Shown here: one piece after another, positions 22,743-32,362 of the stretch
How positions within the stretch are numbered: position 1 is the first letter of the stretch
Layout: each line of letters starts with the position of its first letter
Source of the DNA: CAADGU01 sp035444285
Lineage (GTDB): Bacteria > Chloroflexota > Anaerolineae > Promineifilales > Promineifilaceae
Assembly: GCA_035444285.1 (NCBI GenBank)
Contig: DAOMOK010000010.1
Location: 124,001 to 188,000 of the forward strand
Reading direction: 5' to 3'
Length of the DNA: 64,000 nucleotides
Made by a program: the position numbers and the translations under genes
The notes under the pieces: model-generated
Told to the model about the DNA's origin: nothing
The model's database searches: none
Seen by the model: the letters and a program-made list of their open reading frames with translations, nothing else

Positions 22743-23546
22743 TTGAGAACATGGTGGCGCTGGTATCGAAATCTATCAGACAATCCCGTCTATTTGCGGG
22801 AGAAGGGGCAGTGGGGCAAACCCAATCCCTTTTACGATAACCTGCTCCGCTTTTCGCCATTTGTGGTTTTGGGCGGTATCAGTCTGGGGTTTTGCACCGG
22901 TTTTAGCAACCCCGCCTTTTTTGGGGATAACGACGATCTGTTTTTGATCTGGTGTTTGTTATGTCTGCCGGGGATATTGCTTTCGATGGTGACAATTTTT
23001 GGTTCACTGCTGGCGCCGGCCTTAACAGCGCCAATGATCAGCCTGGAACGGGACAAGGGTACATGGGATATTTTGCTGGTAACGCCACAACCGATGATGT
23101 CCATTCTGATGGCCAAATTGTTAGGGGCGCTGTCACGGCTGCGCATCTGGCCGGTCTTGTTCGTGCTCAGCCTGTTTCAAGGATTGATCATGTTTTGTTC
23201 GCTGAGTCTGGTGGATGGGCAGATGGTGGGTTGGGATTGGCTGTTGAGCATCGCCGCGGTGACACGGCCGTGGCTAGAAATTTTATTTGCGGCGTTCATG
23301 GGGCTTTTTTTGTCTACGGCCGTGCGCTCCGCTACCGTGGCCGTGGCCGGAACCTATGCCCTGGTGGTGATCGTCAAACTGTTCAACAGCAGCCTGATCT
23401 GGATGGCGCTGCTGAACAATCAGTTAGGCGGTGGGCTGGCGGTGCTGGCGATGGGGGCGGTGGCGCCAACGGCCGTGTACGCCCTGGCGATCTTGGGCCT
23501 ATGGGCCGGTATTTTTTATCAGGCAAAGAGAATGATTGGAGATTAG
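22743..23546 (+). CDS. ABC-2 type transporter permease subunit 1
   Basis: The start is TTG 22743 (267 aa), since no in-frame ATG occurs near the expected N-terminus. The protein begins TWWRWYRNLSDNPVYLREK and has about six hydrophobic segments, among them FVVLGGISLGFCTGF, CLLCLPGILLSMVTIF and GTYALVVIVKLFNSSLIWM. The cytoplasmic LERDKGTWDILLVTPQP block is typical of ABC-2 permeases. Its last codons and stop (Ile-Gly-Asp-stop) come from the following GGAGATTAG repeat. Confidence 0.82.
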   Translation: MRTWWRWYRNLSDNPVYLREKGQWGKPNPFYDNLLRFSPFVVLGGISLGFCTGFSNPAFFGDNDDLFLIWCLLCLPGILLSMVTIFGSLLAPALTAPMISLERDKGTWDILLVTPQPMMSILMAKLLGALSRLRIWPVLFVLSLFQGLIMFCSLSLVDGQMVGWDWLLSIAAVTRPWLEILFAAFMGLFLSTAVRSATVAVAGTYALVVIVKLFNSSLIWMALLNNQLGGGLAVLAMGAVAPTAVYALAILGLWAGIFYQAKRMIGD

Positions 23547-23597
23547 CGATTGGAGATGAACACAATCTCCAATCGCTAATCTCCAATCGCTAATAAA
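23537..23597. repeat. GGAGATTAGCGATTGGAGAT array
   Basis: The direct and inverted copies (ATTGGAGATTAGCGATTGGAG, then CTCCAATCGCTAATCTCCAATC) are near-perfect arms of a hairpin. It overlaps the 3' end of the upstream permease and reaches the start of the next. Confidence 0.85.
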
Positions 23598-23598
23598 C

Positions 23599-24537
23599 AT
23601 GGCTGAACTAACAACAGAACAACCACGCAAGAAAAAAAGATTCCGAAACCTGCGGGAGAATCCGGTAACGATAAAAGAACTGCGCAGCCGGATGCGTGGC
23701 CGCCGCGCCTTTGTGGTACTGACCATTTATTTGCTGGTGATGGGTGCGTTTATCACCCTGGTATATGCCGCCTATGCCAGCGCCAGCAGCGGCCCCTTTG
23801 GGCCAGACCCGCGTGAGGTGGGCAAAGTGGTGTTTGCCTGTGTGGTTGGCGTGCAGGTATTTCTGGTCATCTTTGTGGGGCCGGCGTTCACATCGGGCAC
23901 AATTACCGGCGAGAAAGAACGGCAAACGTATGATCTGCTGCGTACCACCTTGCTAACGGCCGAATCCTTTGTCACCGGCAAACTATTATCTGCTTTAAGC
24001 TACGTATTGCTGTTGGTATTGGCGGCCATTCCCCTGCAAAGCATCGCCTTTCTGCTGGGTGGTGTCATCCTGGAAGAGTTGATTATCTCCCAACTGGTCA
24101 TCTTTACGGCTGCCCTCACGTTTGCCTTATGGGGCCTGTTTTGCTCCAGCGCCATGCGCTCCACGCTGGGGGCCAGCGTGATGACCTTTGCCGGGGCGTT
24201 GTTTATCACCATTGGCACACCCATGCTGGTGGGGCTGTTTGCGGCCATCCTGGCCCCCTTTCTGGCTACGATGGGCGCCTCGTTTACCCGGACGATGGAG
24301 ATAGTGCTGCAATATGTGCTGATCTTCCTGGCCGGTACAAACCTGCCAGCGACTTTGTTTGTCAGCGAAATTTTCCTGCTGCAAGAGGATGCTATCTTTT
24401 TCTTCAAGAGCACCAGTGGCCTCTCCACCGTATGGCTGCCTACCCCCTGGCCCATATTCATCGTGCTTTACTTGCTGCTGGCCTGGGTTTTATACTGGTT
24501 AAGTGTGCGCAATGTGCGTAAGATAGCAAATCGGTAG
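23599..24537 (+). CDS. ABC-2 type transporter permease subunit 2
   Basis: The 312-aa protein has a cytoplasmic start (RFRNLRENPVTIKELRSRMR) followed by about six transmembrane helices, for example AFVVLTIYLLVMGAFITLVY and VGVQVFLVIFVGPAFTSG. It has the ABC-2 block GTITGEKERQTYDLLRTT. The FSTSGLSTVWLP-like end (KSTSGLSTVWLPTPWPIF) precedes the last helix. It pairs with the permease at 22743 and the ATPase at 21720 as an exporter or gliding-type complex. The substrate is unknown. Confidence 0.85.
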   Translation: MAELTTEQPRKKKRFRNLRENPVTIKELRSRMRGRRAFVVLTIYLLVMGAFITLVYAAYASASSGPFGPDPREVGKVVFACVVGVQVFLVIFVGPAFTSGTITGEKERQTYDLLRTTLLTAESFVTGKLLSALSYVLLLVLAAIPLQSIAFLLGGVILEELIISQLVIFTAALTFALWGLFCSSAMRSTLGASVMTFAGALFITIGTPMLVGLFAAILAPFLATMGASFTRTMEIVLQYVLIFLAGTNLPATLFVSEIFLLQEDAIFFFKSTSGLSTVWLPTPWPIFIVLYLLLAWVLYWLSVRNVRKIANR

Positions 24538-24590
24538 AAATTAGAGATTAGAGATTGGGCTATCTCCAGTCTCTAATCTCCAATCACAAT
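24538..24590. repeat. TTAGAGATTAGAGATTGG array
   Basis: Direct units AATTAGAGATTAGAGATTGGGC and inverted CCAGTCTCTAATCTCCAATC make a hairpin between the permease gene and the next frame. Confidence 0.8.
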
Positions 24591-24591
24591 A

Positions 24592-26244
24592 ATGAACGCA
24601 GACCAACCTTTTAACCAGCTTCTTGCCCAACTACACGCCTGGAACGGCCGTCGCCGCTGGCGTGATGCGTTGGTGTGGCTGCCACGCGGGCTGCTGGCAG
24701 GGCTGCTGGTGGCGGTGATAGTGGCGGCGCTGGCGCGTTTACGGCCGTTGCTCACCAACCAGGAAGTGGGTTACATTGCCCTGGCGCTGGCAGGCGTGGG
24801 GCTGCTGGCGGTGCTGGTCTGGCTGCTGTGGCAGCGCCATCCGCTGCCGGAGCAGGCCCGTTTTGCTGACCGGCAATTTGCGCTGAAGGAACGGGCGAGT
24901 ACGGCCGTGGAAATCCACCACGGCCTCATCACCACCAGCCCGATCATCGCCGAACAACAGCTAAATGATACGCTCACGGCCGTGCAGCAGGTGGATACCC
25001 GTGCCCTGCTCCCCTTCCGGCTGAACCGGCAGGATTGGCTGGTAATTGTAGCGGCGGTAGTGTTGTTGGTGACGGCCGTGTTATTGCCCAATCTGCAAGA
25101 AGCGGAACTGCTGCGCCAGCGCGGCATTGACAAAGCCATCGCCGAACAGATCAACCAGCTAGAAGCCCTCAGCGAAGAAATCCGCCAAAACCCGCTGCTC
25201 ACCGAGGAACAAAAAGAAGAACTGCTGGAACCGATCCAGCAGGCCATTGAAGGTCTGGGCGAAGGTGGCCTCAGCCAGGAACAGGCCATCGCTACCCTTT
25301 CCGAAGCCGAAGCCGAAATGCGCAGTCTGGCGGCCAACAACAGCGCCGAACAACTGCGGCAGCAGTTGCAGAATGCAGGTGAACCACTGGCTAATAACCC
25401 CAACAGCCAGTCACTCGGCCAGTCGTTGCAAAATGGCAATCTGGCGCAGGCCGGCACCGCCGCCACCCAACTGGCCGATCAACTGCAGGGACTCAGCCGC
25501 GAAGAACAGTTGGCGCTGGCCGAAGATTTGATGGCTACCGCCCAGGCGCTGGTAGGTACCGATGAGCAACTGGCGCAGCAGTTAGCCGCCGCTGCTCAGG
25601 CCCTACAAAACGGTGACATCGCCGCCGCACAGCAGGCCCTACGTGAAGCGGGCGCCACCTTGCAGCAGCGAGCGCAAGAAGCGGCTGCCGCCGACCAGGC
25701 CAATCAGGCCGCCAATGCGTTGGGCGAAGGACGGCAGTCGGTAGCCCAGGCCGGTGGGCAAAACCAGAGCGGGCAGCTAGCCAATCCCGATAATTTACTG
25801 TCAGAGAATGACGGCCGTGCCGGCCCCAACGACAGCCTGGGCCAATCACCCCCACCCGGCCCCGGACAGGGCAACGGTCAGGGGCCAGGCGAAGGCAGTG
25901 GACAGGGGCAAGGGCAAGATGGTGGTCAGACAGGCGGGCAGTTGGGTGGCCCTGGGCCGGGCGGCGGCCATGTGGAAAACGTCTACGTACCGGAAATGCG
26001 CGACCTGAGCGGCTTTGAAGGAGTGGATATCGAACTACCGGCGCAGTGCCGGGTCAATCCGGCCGACTGCGGCGCGCTGCTCAACGAAAGAGCCACCGAA
26101 TTTGGCGACGAAACCAGCATTGTGCCCTACACCCAGGTCTTCGGCGACTACCGCAACGCCGCCAACGAAGCCTTGCAAGACGATTACATCCCGCTCGGCT
26201 TGAAAGGCTACATCCGCGACTATTTTTCATCATTGGAACCTTAA
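24592..26244 (+). CDS. Membrane protein with long Gln/Ala-rich coiled-coil region (DUF4175-like)
   Basis: The protein is 550 aa. Two N-terminal helices (LLAGLLVAVIVAALARL; IALALAGVGLLAVLVWLLW) and a third (DWLVIVAAVVLLVTAVLL, about residues 146-163) flank a segment FADRQFALKERASTAVEIHH. This layout resembles DUF4175-type proteins next to MoxR/DUF58 genes. Residues about 185-380 are helical and rich in Gln, Ala, Leu and Glu, probably coiled coil. A Gly/Gln/Pro linker follows (about 390-465), then a small C-terminal domain ending in GLKGYIRDYFSSLEP. The function is unknown; the position suggests a part of the exporter/MoxR-DUF58 system. Confidence 0.65.
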   Translation: MNADQPFNQLLAQLHAWNGRRRWRDALVWLPRGLLAGLLVAVIVAALARLRPLLTNQEVGYIALALAGVGLLAVLVWLLWQRHPLPEQARFADRQFALKERASTAVEIHHGLITTSPIIAEQQLNDTLTAVQQVDTRALLPFRLNRQDWLVIVAAVVLLVTAVLLPNLQEAELLRQRGIDKAIAEQINQLEALSEEIRQNPLLTEEQKEELLEPIQQAIEGLGEGGLSQEQAIATLSEAEAEMRSLAANNSAEQLRQQLQNAGEPLANNPNSQSLGQSLQNGNLAQAGTAATQLADQLQGLSREEQLALAEDLMATAQALVGTDEQLAQQLAAAAQALQNGDIAAAQQALREAGATLQQRAQEAAAADQANQAANALGEGRQSVAQAGGQNQSGQLANPDNLLSENDGRAGPNDSLGQSPPPGPGQGNGQGPGEGSGQGQGQDGGQTGGQLGGPGPGGGHVENVYVPEMRDLSGFEGVDIELPAQCRVNPADCGALLNERATEFGDETSIVPYTQVFGDYRNAANEALQDDYIPLGLKGYIRDYFSSLEP

Positions 26245-26436
26245 ATACCTGAACGCGAATATCCAGGCATCGAAACCTGCCTGATCTATGCTAAACTCCC
26301 TACAAAGTTACCTGTGCATGTAGTGGTTGATGTTATCAAAGAAGAATCGGTTGTCATCGTGACAGCTTATGTCCCTGACCGGAGGCGATGGATAGCTTCT
26401 CAAAGACGACAGCCAGGAAAAGGCAAACGAAAATGA
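26245..26436 (+). pseudogene. 5'-truncated DUF4258-type toxin remnant
   Basis: An open stretch of about 63 codons without a usable start encodes the C-terminal part of a DUF4258 protein (CLIYAKLPTKLPVHVVVDV, VVIVTAYVPDRRRW). Its stop overlaps the ATG of the YgiT-type antitoxin gene (ATGA), the classical toxin-antitoxin coupling. It directly follows the stop codon of the 24592 gene in the same frame, so the 5' half has been lost, probably by deletion. The antitoxin remains intact. Confidence 0.7.
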
Positions 26437-26732
26437 AATGTGTCAAATGTTTTGAAGGGGAACCAACGATCGGCGTGACCTCACTTACTTATGAACGTGA
26501 TGGCTCAGATATTCAAGTACATGTAACCGGGATTCCCGCCGAAATCTGCCCTGTTTGTGGTGAAGTGTATTTAAGCGAGGCTGTGGCTCAACAAATATAT
26601 GAACTTGTGTCACCATTACTAGAGACAGGTGAGGAAATGGCCGAAGCCGCTCTTTTGCCACCACCAAGGATGATGATCCAATTTCCACTATTAGAGCCTG
26701 TTCAACTTAAACGTGTGGTAGCTGTTGCTTAA
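26433..26732 (+). CDS. YgiT-type zinc-finger antitoxin-like protein
   Basis: The 99-aa protein from ATG 26433 begins MKCVKCFEGEP and has a second CxxC in EICPVCGEVYLSE near residue 46, the YgiT/MqsA zinc finger. The helix VAQQIYELVSPLLE follows. Proteins of this family bind DNA or neutralise DUF4258/MqsR-like toxins. Its toxin partner just upstream is truncated, so this is probably an orphan antitoxin. The pair appears to have been inserted into the exporter/MoxR/DUF58 gene cluster. The region has no ACGGCCGT octamer, in keeping with recent arrival. Confidence 0.75.
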   Translation: MKCVKCFEGEPTIGVTSLTYERDGSDIQVHVTGIPAEICPVCGEVYLSEAVAQQIYELVSPLLETGEEMAEAALLPPPRMMIQFPLLEPVQLKRVVAVA

Positions 26733-26756
26733 GTGTCTAAAAGGGATGAAGTAAGC

Positions 26757-27752
<996 letters not shown>

Positions 27753-27754
27753 AG

Positions 27755-27815
27755 GCCGTTATCCGTAATCCGTAATTGGATGACGGATTACGGATAACGG
27801 ATAACGGATTACGAA
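27755..27815. repeat. TTATCCGTAATCCGTAATTGG / CGGATTACGGATAACGG array
   Basis: Direct and inverted 7-8-mers form a hairpin between the MoxR and DUF58 genes. It is the same family as the arrays in the BMC operon. Confidence 0.85.
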
Positions 27816-27830
27816 TTCCCCATCTCTCCT

Positions 27831-28718
27831 ATGCCCCTCTTCGACGAAACCACCCTGCGTAAACTGGAACAGCTAACGCTCATCGCCGATCATGTGCGCG
27901 TGGGGGTGATGAAGGGCGACCGGCGCAGCAAAAAGCGGGGCACGTCTATTGAGTTTGCCGATTACCGCAACTATAGCAAAGGGGACGACCTGCGACGGCT
28001 GGATTGGAATGTGTATGCCCGGCTGGAACGGCCGTTTATCAAGCTGCTGGAAGAAGAAGAAGACCTGGCCGTCCACCTGCTGGTGGATACCAGCGCCAGC
28101 ATGAACTGGCCCGACACTGCCGATGATGAAAACAAACTGCGCTACGCCCTCAAACTGGCGGGGGCGCTGGGGCATGTGGCTCTGGCAACCGGCGATTTGC
28201 TCACCGTCACCTTACTCAACAGTGACGGCGACCGCACCTGGGGGCCATTCCGGGGGCAGGGGAATTCGTTGCGGTTGTTCCAGTTTTTAGAGAGTTGTGA
28301 GGCCAGCGGCGTCACCGACGTGAATTTGTCGCTGCGGAATTATGCCTTGTACGGCCGTCGTCCCGGCCTGCTTTTTTTGCTCAGCGACCTGCTCTCCCCC
28401 AACGGTTACAAAGACGGGCTGAACGCTATCCAATCACGCGGTTACGAAATTGGCCTGCTCCACCTGCTCAGCCCGGACGAGGTAGAACCGCCCCTGAGCG
28501 GCGACCTGAAACTGGTGGATGTAGAAACCGGGCAAGACGCCGAAATCACGCTGGATGCGCCCACGTTGGCACTGTACCAGGAGAGACTGCGCGCTTGGCA
28601 GACCGAAATCGCCACCTACTGTGCTCATCGCCATTTACATTACATTCCCGTCACCACCAGTTTGCCCTGGGAAAAGCTGGTGGTGCAAACATTGCGCGAA
28701 AAAGGGGTGGTGAAATGA
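27831..28718 (+). CDS. DUF58 protein with VWA-like fold
   Basis: This 295-aa protein is a DUF58 family member, partner of MoxR. Blocks are EFADYRNYSKGDDLRRLDWNV near 43, FIKLLEEEEDLAVHLLVDTS near 70 with the MIDAS-like DTSASMNWP, and LFLLSDLLSPNGYKDGL near 180. It lacks transmembrane helices, unlike longer DUF58 proteins. It ends the cluster that starts at 19246. The joint function is likely envelope-related, probably assembly or export, but no substrate can be named. Confidence 0.9.
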   Translation: MPLFDETTLRKLEQLTLIADHVRVGVMKGDRRSKKRGTSIEFADYRNYSKGDDLRRLDWNVYARLERPFIKLLEEEEDLAVHLLVDTSASMNWPDTADDENKLRYALKLAGALGHVALATGDLLTVTLLNSDGDRTWGPFRGQGNSLRLFQFLESCEASGVTDVNLSLRNYALYGRRPGLLFLLSDLLSPNGYKDGLNAIQSRGYEIGLLHLLSPDEVEPPLSGDLKLVDVETGQDAEITLDAPTLALYQERLRAWQTEIATYCAHRHLHYIPVTTSLPWEKLVVQTLREKGVVK

Positions 28719-28757
28719 GGCGAGTGGCAAGATAAACTTATAATAAAGGAAGATTAC

Positions 28758-30503
28758 ATGAATGCCAGATTGAAAATGTTTATTGGGTTAACGGCCGTAC
28801 TGCTCACCGCGTTGGCCCTCATCAGCCAGATGGGCCGCACAGCCCCCTTGTTTGCCGGAAGTAACCAGTTTATTTTTCTGCCAATTGTCACCAAACCGGT
28901 GAGTGCAGACCTGACCATTACCGGTGTGGAAATCACCCAGGCCACCCAAAAAGTTGATAACAGCGTTCCGCTAGTAGCTAATCGCAATACCGTCGTGCGC
29001 GTTTTTGCCGAAGCGCCGGTGGGTGGGCCGATGAACAATGTGGTAGTGCGGCTCACGGCCGTGCGCAATGGCGTCACCCTTAACCCGATAAGCTCTGCAC
29101 CCATAACCATTCCAACAACCACCGACCGCAGCAACTTCAACAGCTCTATCAACTTTATCCTTCCGGCAAACTGGCTCTCCGGCAACGTCAGTCTCACTGC
29201 CACCATAGACCCGGATAACACGATCCCCGAAAGCAACGAAAGCAACAATTCGCTCATACAGGCGATGAACTTCAACGACGTACCTGACCTGCAAATAGTT
29301 ATCGTACCTATCAACTACACGCACACGGGCGCAGTTGCCCCCGGCTATTATCCTGGCCAAAGTGCGGATCACATCAGCGACTGGATCAGGAGCGCCTACC
29401 CGGTTGATGCCGTCAACGTGACGATGCGCACCCCTTACAACTTTACCGGCAACCTGGCCACCCAGGCAGATTGGATTGATTTGTTGAATCGCATGTTAAC
29501 AGTCAAGCTGGCTGATGGCCATGCAGAAAACACACCCATTGTTTATTACGCCTTCGTGCCCATCAGCAATGGTTCTACCCAATGGTTCTTTTCTGGTATT
29601 GCCGGGATTGGCTGGATTGGCGCCCGCGAATCGGTCGGGCTTAACCTGATGGGGTATAGCCCCAATATAGACGCTACCGGTGAACTGGCCGGACACGAAA
29701 TTGGTCACAATATGGGCCGCCGCCATGCGCCTTGCGGCAATCCGTCACAGCTTGACGAAAACTATCCGTATGCTGGCGCTTCCATTGGCGAGTATGGGCT
29801 GGATATCCCCAATGGCGTGTTCTGGTCGCCGGCCACGGCCGTGGACTTTATGAGCTACTGTGACCCGGCCTGGATTTCCGACTATACCTACATCGGCATC
29901 TACAACGATCAACGGGCCAACGGGTTTGTGGCTATAGATGTCACGGCCGTAGATAGCATGATCGTTTCCGCCGGTCTCAGCGATGACGGCGTCGTTACCC
30001 TCGCCCCCAGCTACGCTTTCACCAGCTACCCGTCAACCGGTGTATCTGGCGATTACCGGGCGGAACTGCTGGATGAAAATGGTGACGTATTAGCCAGCCA
30101 GCCCATGCAGTTGCGGGAGGCAGAAGAAGAAGGGGTATCGGCGCGGGCATTGACGGCCGTGTTGCCCCTGCCCGGCAAAGCCGCCGCCACCCTGCGCATC
30201 ATGCAAGGTGACACGACCGCCGCCAGCCGCAGCCTGAACAACACCGCTGCCTTTGGCCCGCAAACGGCTACGGCCGTGCGTGAAGGCGACGCCATCACCC
30301 TCAACTGGGGGCTGGTCGGCACACCGACCATCGTGCGTTACTCACCCGACGGCGGCCAAAGCTGGCTGGCTCTGGGCATTGGCGTCACCGACGGCGCGTT
30401 CACCATAGACACCACCACCTTGCCTGCCGGCGAGGACGGCCTCTTTGAGATTATCCTGGGGAATACGGGGAGTAAGGTGGTGCTGACGGCCGTGATGCCG
30501 TAG
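28758..30503 (+). CDS. Secreted zincin metalloprotease with CARDB-like domain
   Basis: The 581-aa protein has a signal sequence (about residues 1-33) followed at once by NQFIFLPIVTK, a hydrophobic aromatic-Leu-Pro-Ile motif shared with two other secreted proteins of the window. A CARDB-like beta domain (ADLTITGVEITQATQKVDN to TIPESNESNNS) spans about 50-170. The catalytic motif HEIGHNMGRRH near residue 315 is a metzincin/zincin HExxHxxGxxH, with a MSY turn in VDFMSYCDP. A beta-rich C-terminal half follows. It probably degrades extracellular protein or processes surface proteins. ATAAAGGAAGATT precedes the ATG. Confidence 0.82.
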   Translation: MNARLKMFIGLTAVLLTALALISQMGRTAPLFAGSNQFIFLPIVTKPVSADLTITGVEITQATQKVDNSVPLVANRNTVVRVFAEAPVGGPMNNVVVRLTAVRNGVTLNPISSAPITIPTTTDRSNFNSSINFILPANWLSGNVSLTATIDPDNTIPESNESNNSLIQAMNFNDVPDLQIVIVPINYTHTGAVAPGYYPGQSADHISDWIRSAYPVDAVNVTMRTPYNFTGNLATQADWIDLLNRMLTVKLADGHAENTPIVYYAFVPISNGSTQWFFSGIAGIGWIGARESVGLNLMGYSPNIDATGELAGHEIGHNMGRRHAPCGNPSQLDENYPYAGASIGEYGLDIPNGVFWSPATAVDFMSYCDPAWISDYTYIGIYNDQRANGFVAIDVTAVDSMIVSAGLSDDGVVTLAPSYAFTSYPSTGVSGDYRAELLDENGDVLASQPMQLREAEEEGVSARALTAVLPLPGKAAATLRIMQGDTTAASRSLNNTAAFGPQTATAVREGDAITLNWGLVGTPTIVRYSPDGGQSWLALGIGVTDGAFTIDTTTLPAGEDGLFEIILGNTGSKVVLTAVMP

Positions 30504-30504
30504 G

Positions 30505-30690
30505 TAAATTGAGATTCGGAGATTGGTTAGTATCATGAGTTTTTCGCCATGACTACAGCGGATAAAGAAATAAACGGATTCGTCTCTGGAAATGTATCCG
30601 CTTTTTCTCCATCCGTTGTAGTCTCAAGGGGGTGGCGAAAACTTGGTGACACTAACGAGATTGGAGATTGTGCAATCTCCAATCTCTAGC
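30505..30690. repeat. Composite inverted repeat between two convergent genes
   Basis: Outer arms of the GAGATTCGGAGATTGG family (30508-30527 and 30656-30685) and inner arms TTTTCGCCATGACTAC / GTAGTCTCAAGGGGGTGGCGAAAAC surround TATCCGCTTTTT. The right end overlaps the stop of nudC (CTAGAGATTGGAG). It may act as a bidirectional terminator. Confidence 0.7.
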
Positions 30691-31522
30691 CTCGATTTAC
30701 AAAATCATCAATCAGCCGCCGTGAGATGCTCATGGCGGGGGGGATGCCGGGCAGGTTATCGGTCGTAAACCAGCGGGCGTCTTCAATTTCACCAGCTTCG
30801 GGGGTGATGTCGCCGCTGGCATATTCGGCCGTGTAGGCGATCATCAGCGAATTGGGGAAGGGCCAGGGCTGGCTGCCAAAGTACGTCACGTTTTGCACTT
30901 CCAACCCCACTTCTTCACGGATTTCGCGGTGGACGGCCGTTTCCAATGTCTCTCCCGGCTCCACAAAACCGGCCAACACACTGTAAAAACCGGCAGGATG
31001 GCGCGCCCCCCGCGCCAGCAAAATCTCCCGCCCAGTTGGCCCCTGGCGCGTGATGCGCACAATGATCGCGGGCGAGATGCGCGGGTAGGTCACCAGGCCA
31101 CAGGCCGGGCACTTCTTGGCTCGTTCGTCGGCCTGTACCGCATTAAAAACACCGCAGCGGCCACAATAAAGGCTGGTGCGGTCCCAATCCAGAATTTGCA
31201 GCGCCCGCCCCCCTAACCAGAGTTGGTCATCGGGCATACGGCCGTAAAGCCCCCTTAACCCTTCAAAGGCCATGCCCGACGGCGCGGGCGTTTCCGTAGC
31301 CACCTCAGCAGCATAACAATGCAAGGGTGCATCTCCAGGCATGTAGCCCAGATAATGTTGGCGCAGCGGCGTCAATCCCAGATCGGCCGGTGAATAGAGC
31401 AAGGGCCAGGTGGCCTGACGGCCGTCTACCATCACCAATAGTTGAAAGCCGGACAATATGAACCAACAGGCCGTTGCCGGTGGCTCTGCTGGTGGCCTGA
31501 GCATTGAGACAAACTGTTCCAT
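30686..31522 (-). CDS. nudC: NADH/NAD pyrophosphatase (NUDIX, NudC family)
   Basis: ATG 31522 is preferred because GGAGGATTC stands just upstream; the protein is then 278 aa. NudC hydrolyses NAD(H) to NMN(H) and AMP and can remove NAD caps from RNA. The zinc ribbon CGRCG...CPACG lies near residues 125-145, the Nudix box GFVEPGETLETAVHREIREE near 190-209, and the NudC hallmark SQPWPFPNSLM near 221. The stop codon lies in a GGAGATTAG-type repeat. The gene is monocistronic on the minus strand. Confidence 0.93.
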   Translation of the reverse strand: MEQFVSMLRPPAEPPATACWFILSGFQLLVMVDGRQATWPLLYSPADLGLTPLRQHYLGYMPGDAPLHCYAAEVATETPAPSGMAFEGLRGLYGRMPDDQLWLGGRALQILDWDRTSLYCGRCGVFNAVQADERAKKCPACGLVTYPRISPAIIVRITRQGPTGREILLARGARHPAGFYSVLAGFVEPGETLETAVHREIREEVGLEVQNVTYFGSQPWPFPNSLMIAYTAEYASGDITPEAGEIEDARWFTTDNLPGIPPAMSISRRLIDDFVNRG

Positions 31523-31668
31523 GAATCCTCCGCGAGATAAAGGTGGCGAATTGTAACATAAACGGGAACGGCCGTAGCCTTTCGCCAGTTGCCCGCCGGA
31601 AATCACAGAGTATTATTCCCTCACAAGTAAAGACCCAGACTGATGAAATACGATCAAAGGCACGTCCC

Positions 31669-32352
31669 ATGCAGTTTACCCTCAACCGTGATTTGTTAAC
31701 GCAATCTCGCCTCATTTTGTCCCGATTTAAGCGGTTATTTTGGGTGGTTGGCGGCGCCGGTTCGGGCAAGACAACCATCTGCCGCGCGCTTTCGGCCCGG
31801 TTTGCCATGCCTGTCTATGACATGGACGCCCATATTTACGGTGTGTATCACGGCCGTTTTACCCCAGAACGTCATCCCGTCAACACAGCCTGGGCCACAT
31901 CGCCAAATGGTCTGGCCTGGTTACTGGCGCTGTCCTGGGCAGAGTTCGATGCGTTCAATCAAGCGGCGCTGCCTGAATATCTGGACTTGTTGGCCGCAGA
32001 CCTGGCGGCGGTCGATCCCGAAACCAGCCTCTTGGTTGATGGCGGCATCTGCAACCCGGCCATCATTGCCCAGGTCATCTCGCCACAGCAGATTGTTGGC
32101 CTGGCAGCACCCGCACGGCCTAGCGCCGAAATCTGGCAAGCAACCGGGGAGCGCCAGGCCATGAAGGATTTCATCTACCAATTGCCGAATCCAGACGAGG
32201 CGTGGCGTAAGTTCCTGGAATTTGACGGCCGTATCACCCACTCCATCCTACGGGAATGTCAGGAAAACCATATCCCGGTGTGCGCCAGGGGTGATACCGA
32301 ATCAGTAGACCAATTCGCCACGAAGGTTGCCCAGACATTGGGAATTTTATAA
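31669..32352 (+). CDS. P-loop kinase-like protein (shikimate/adenylate-kinase-like fold)
   Basis: The 227-aa protein starts at ATG 31669. The N-terminal P-loop is FWVVGGAGSGKTTICRALSA (about residues 22-41), then the strand-ending DMDAHIYG. A distal basic segment is PSAEIWQATGERQAMKDFIY. It resembles small-molecule kinases or AAA-like P-loop NTPases acting on a metabolite. The substrate is not recognisable. It begins about 145 bp from the divergent nudC start and is followed by an SDR-family gene 10 nt downstream, so the two may form an operon. Confidence 0.65.
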   Translation: MQFTLNRDLLTQSRLILSRFKRLFWVVGGAGSGKTTICRALSARFAMPVYDMDAHIYGVYHGRFTPERHPVNTAWATSPNGLAWLLALSWAEFDAFNQAALPEYLDLLAADLAAVDPETSLLVDGGICNPAIIAQVISPQQIVGLAAPARPSAEIWQATGERQAMKDFIYQLPNPDEAWRKFLEFDGRITHSILRECQENHIPVCARGDTESVDQFATKVAQTLGIL

Positions 32353-32362
32353 GGAGTAGACC

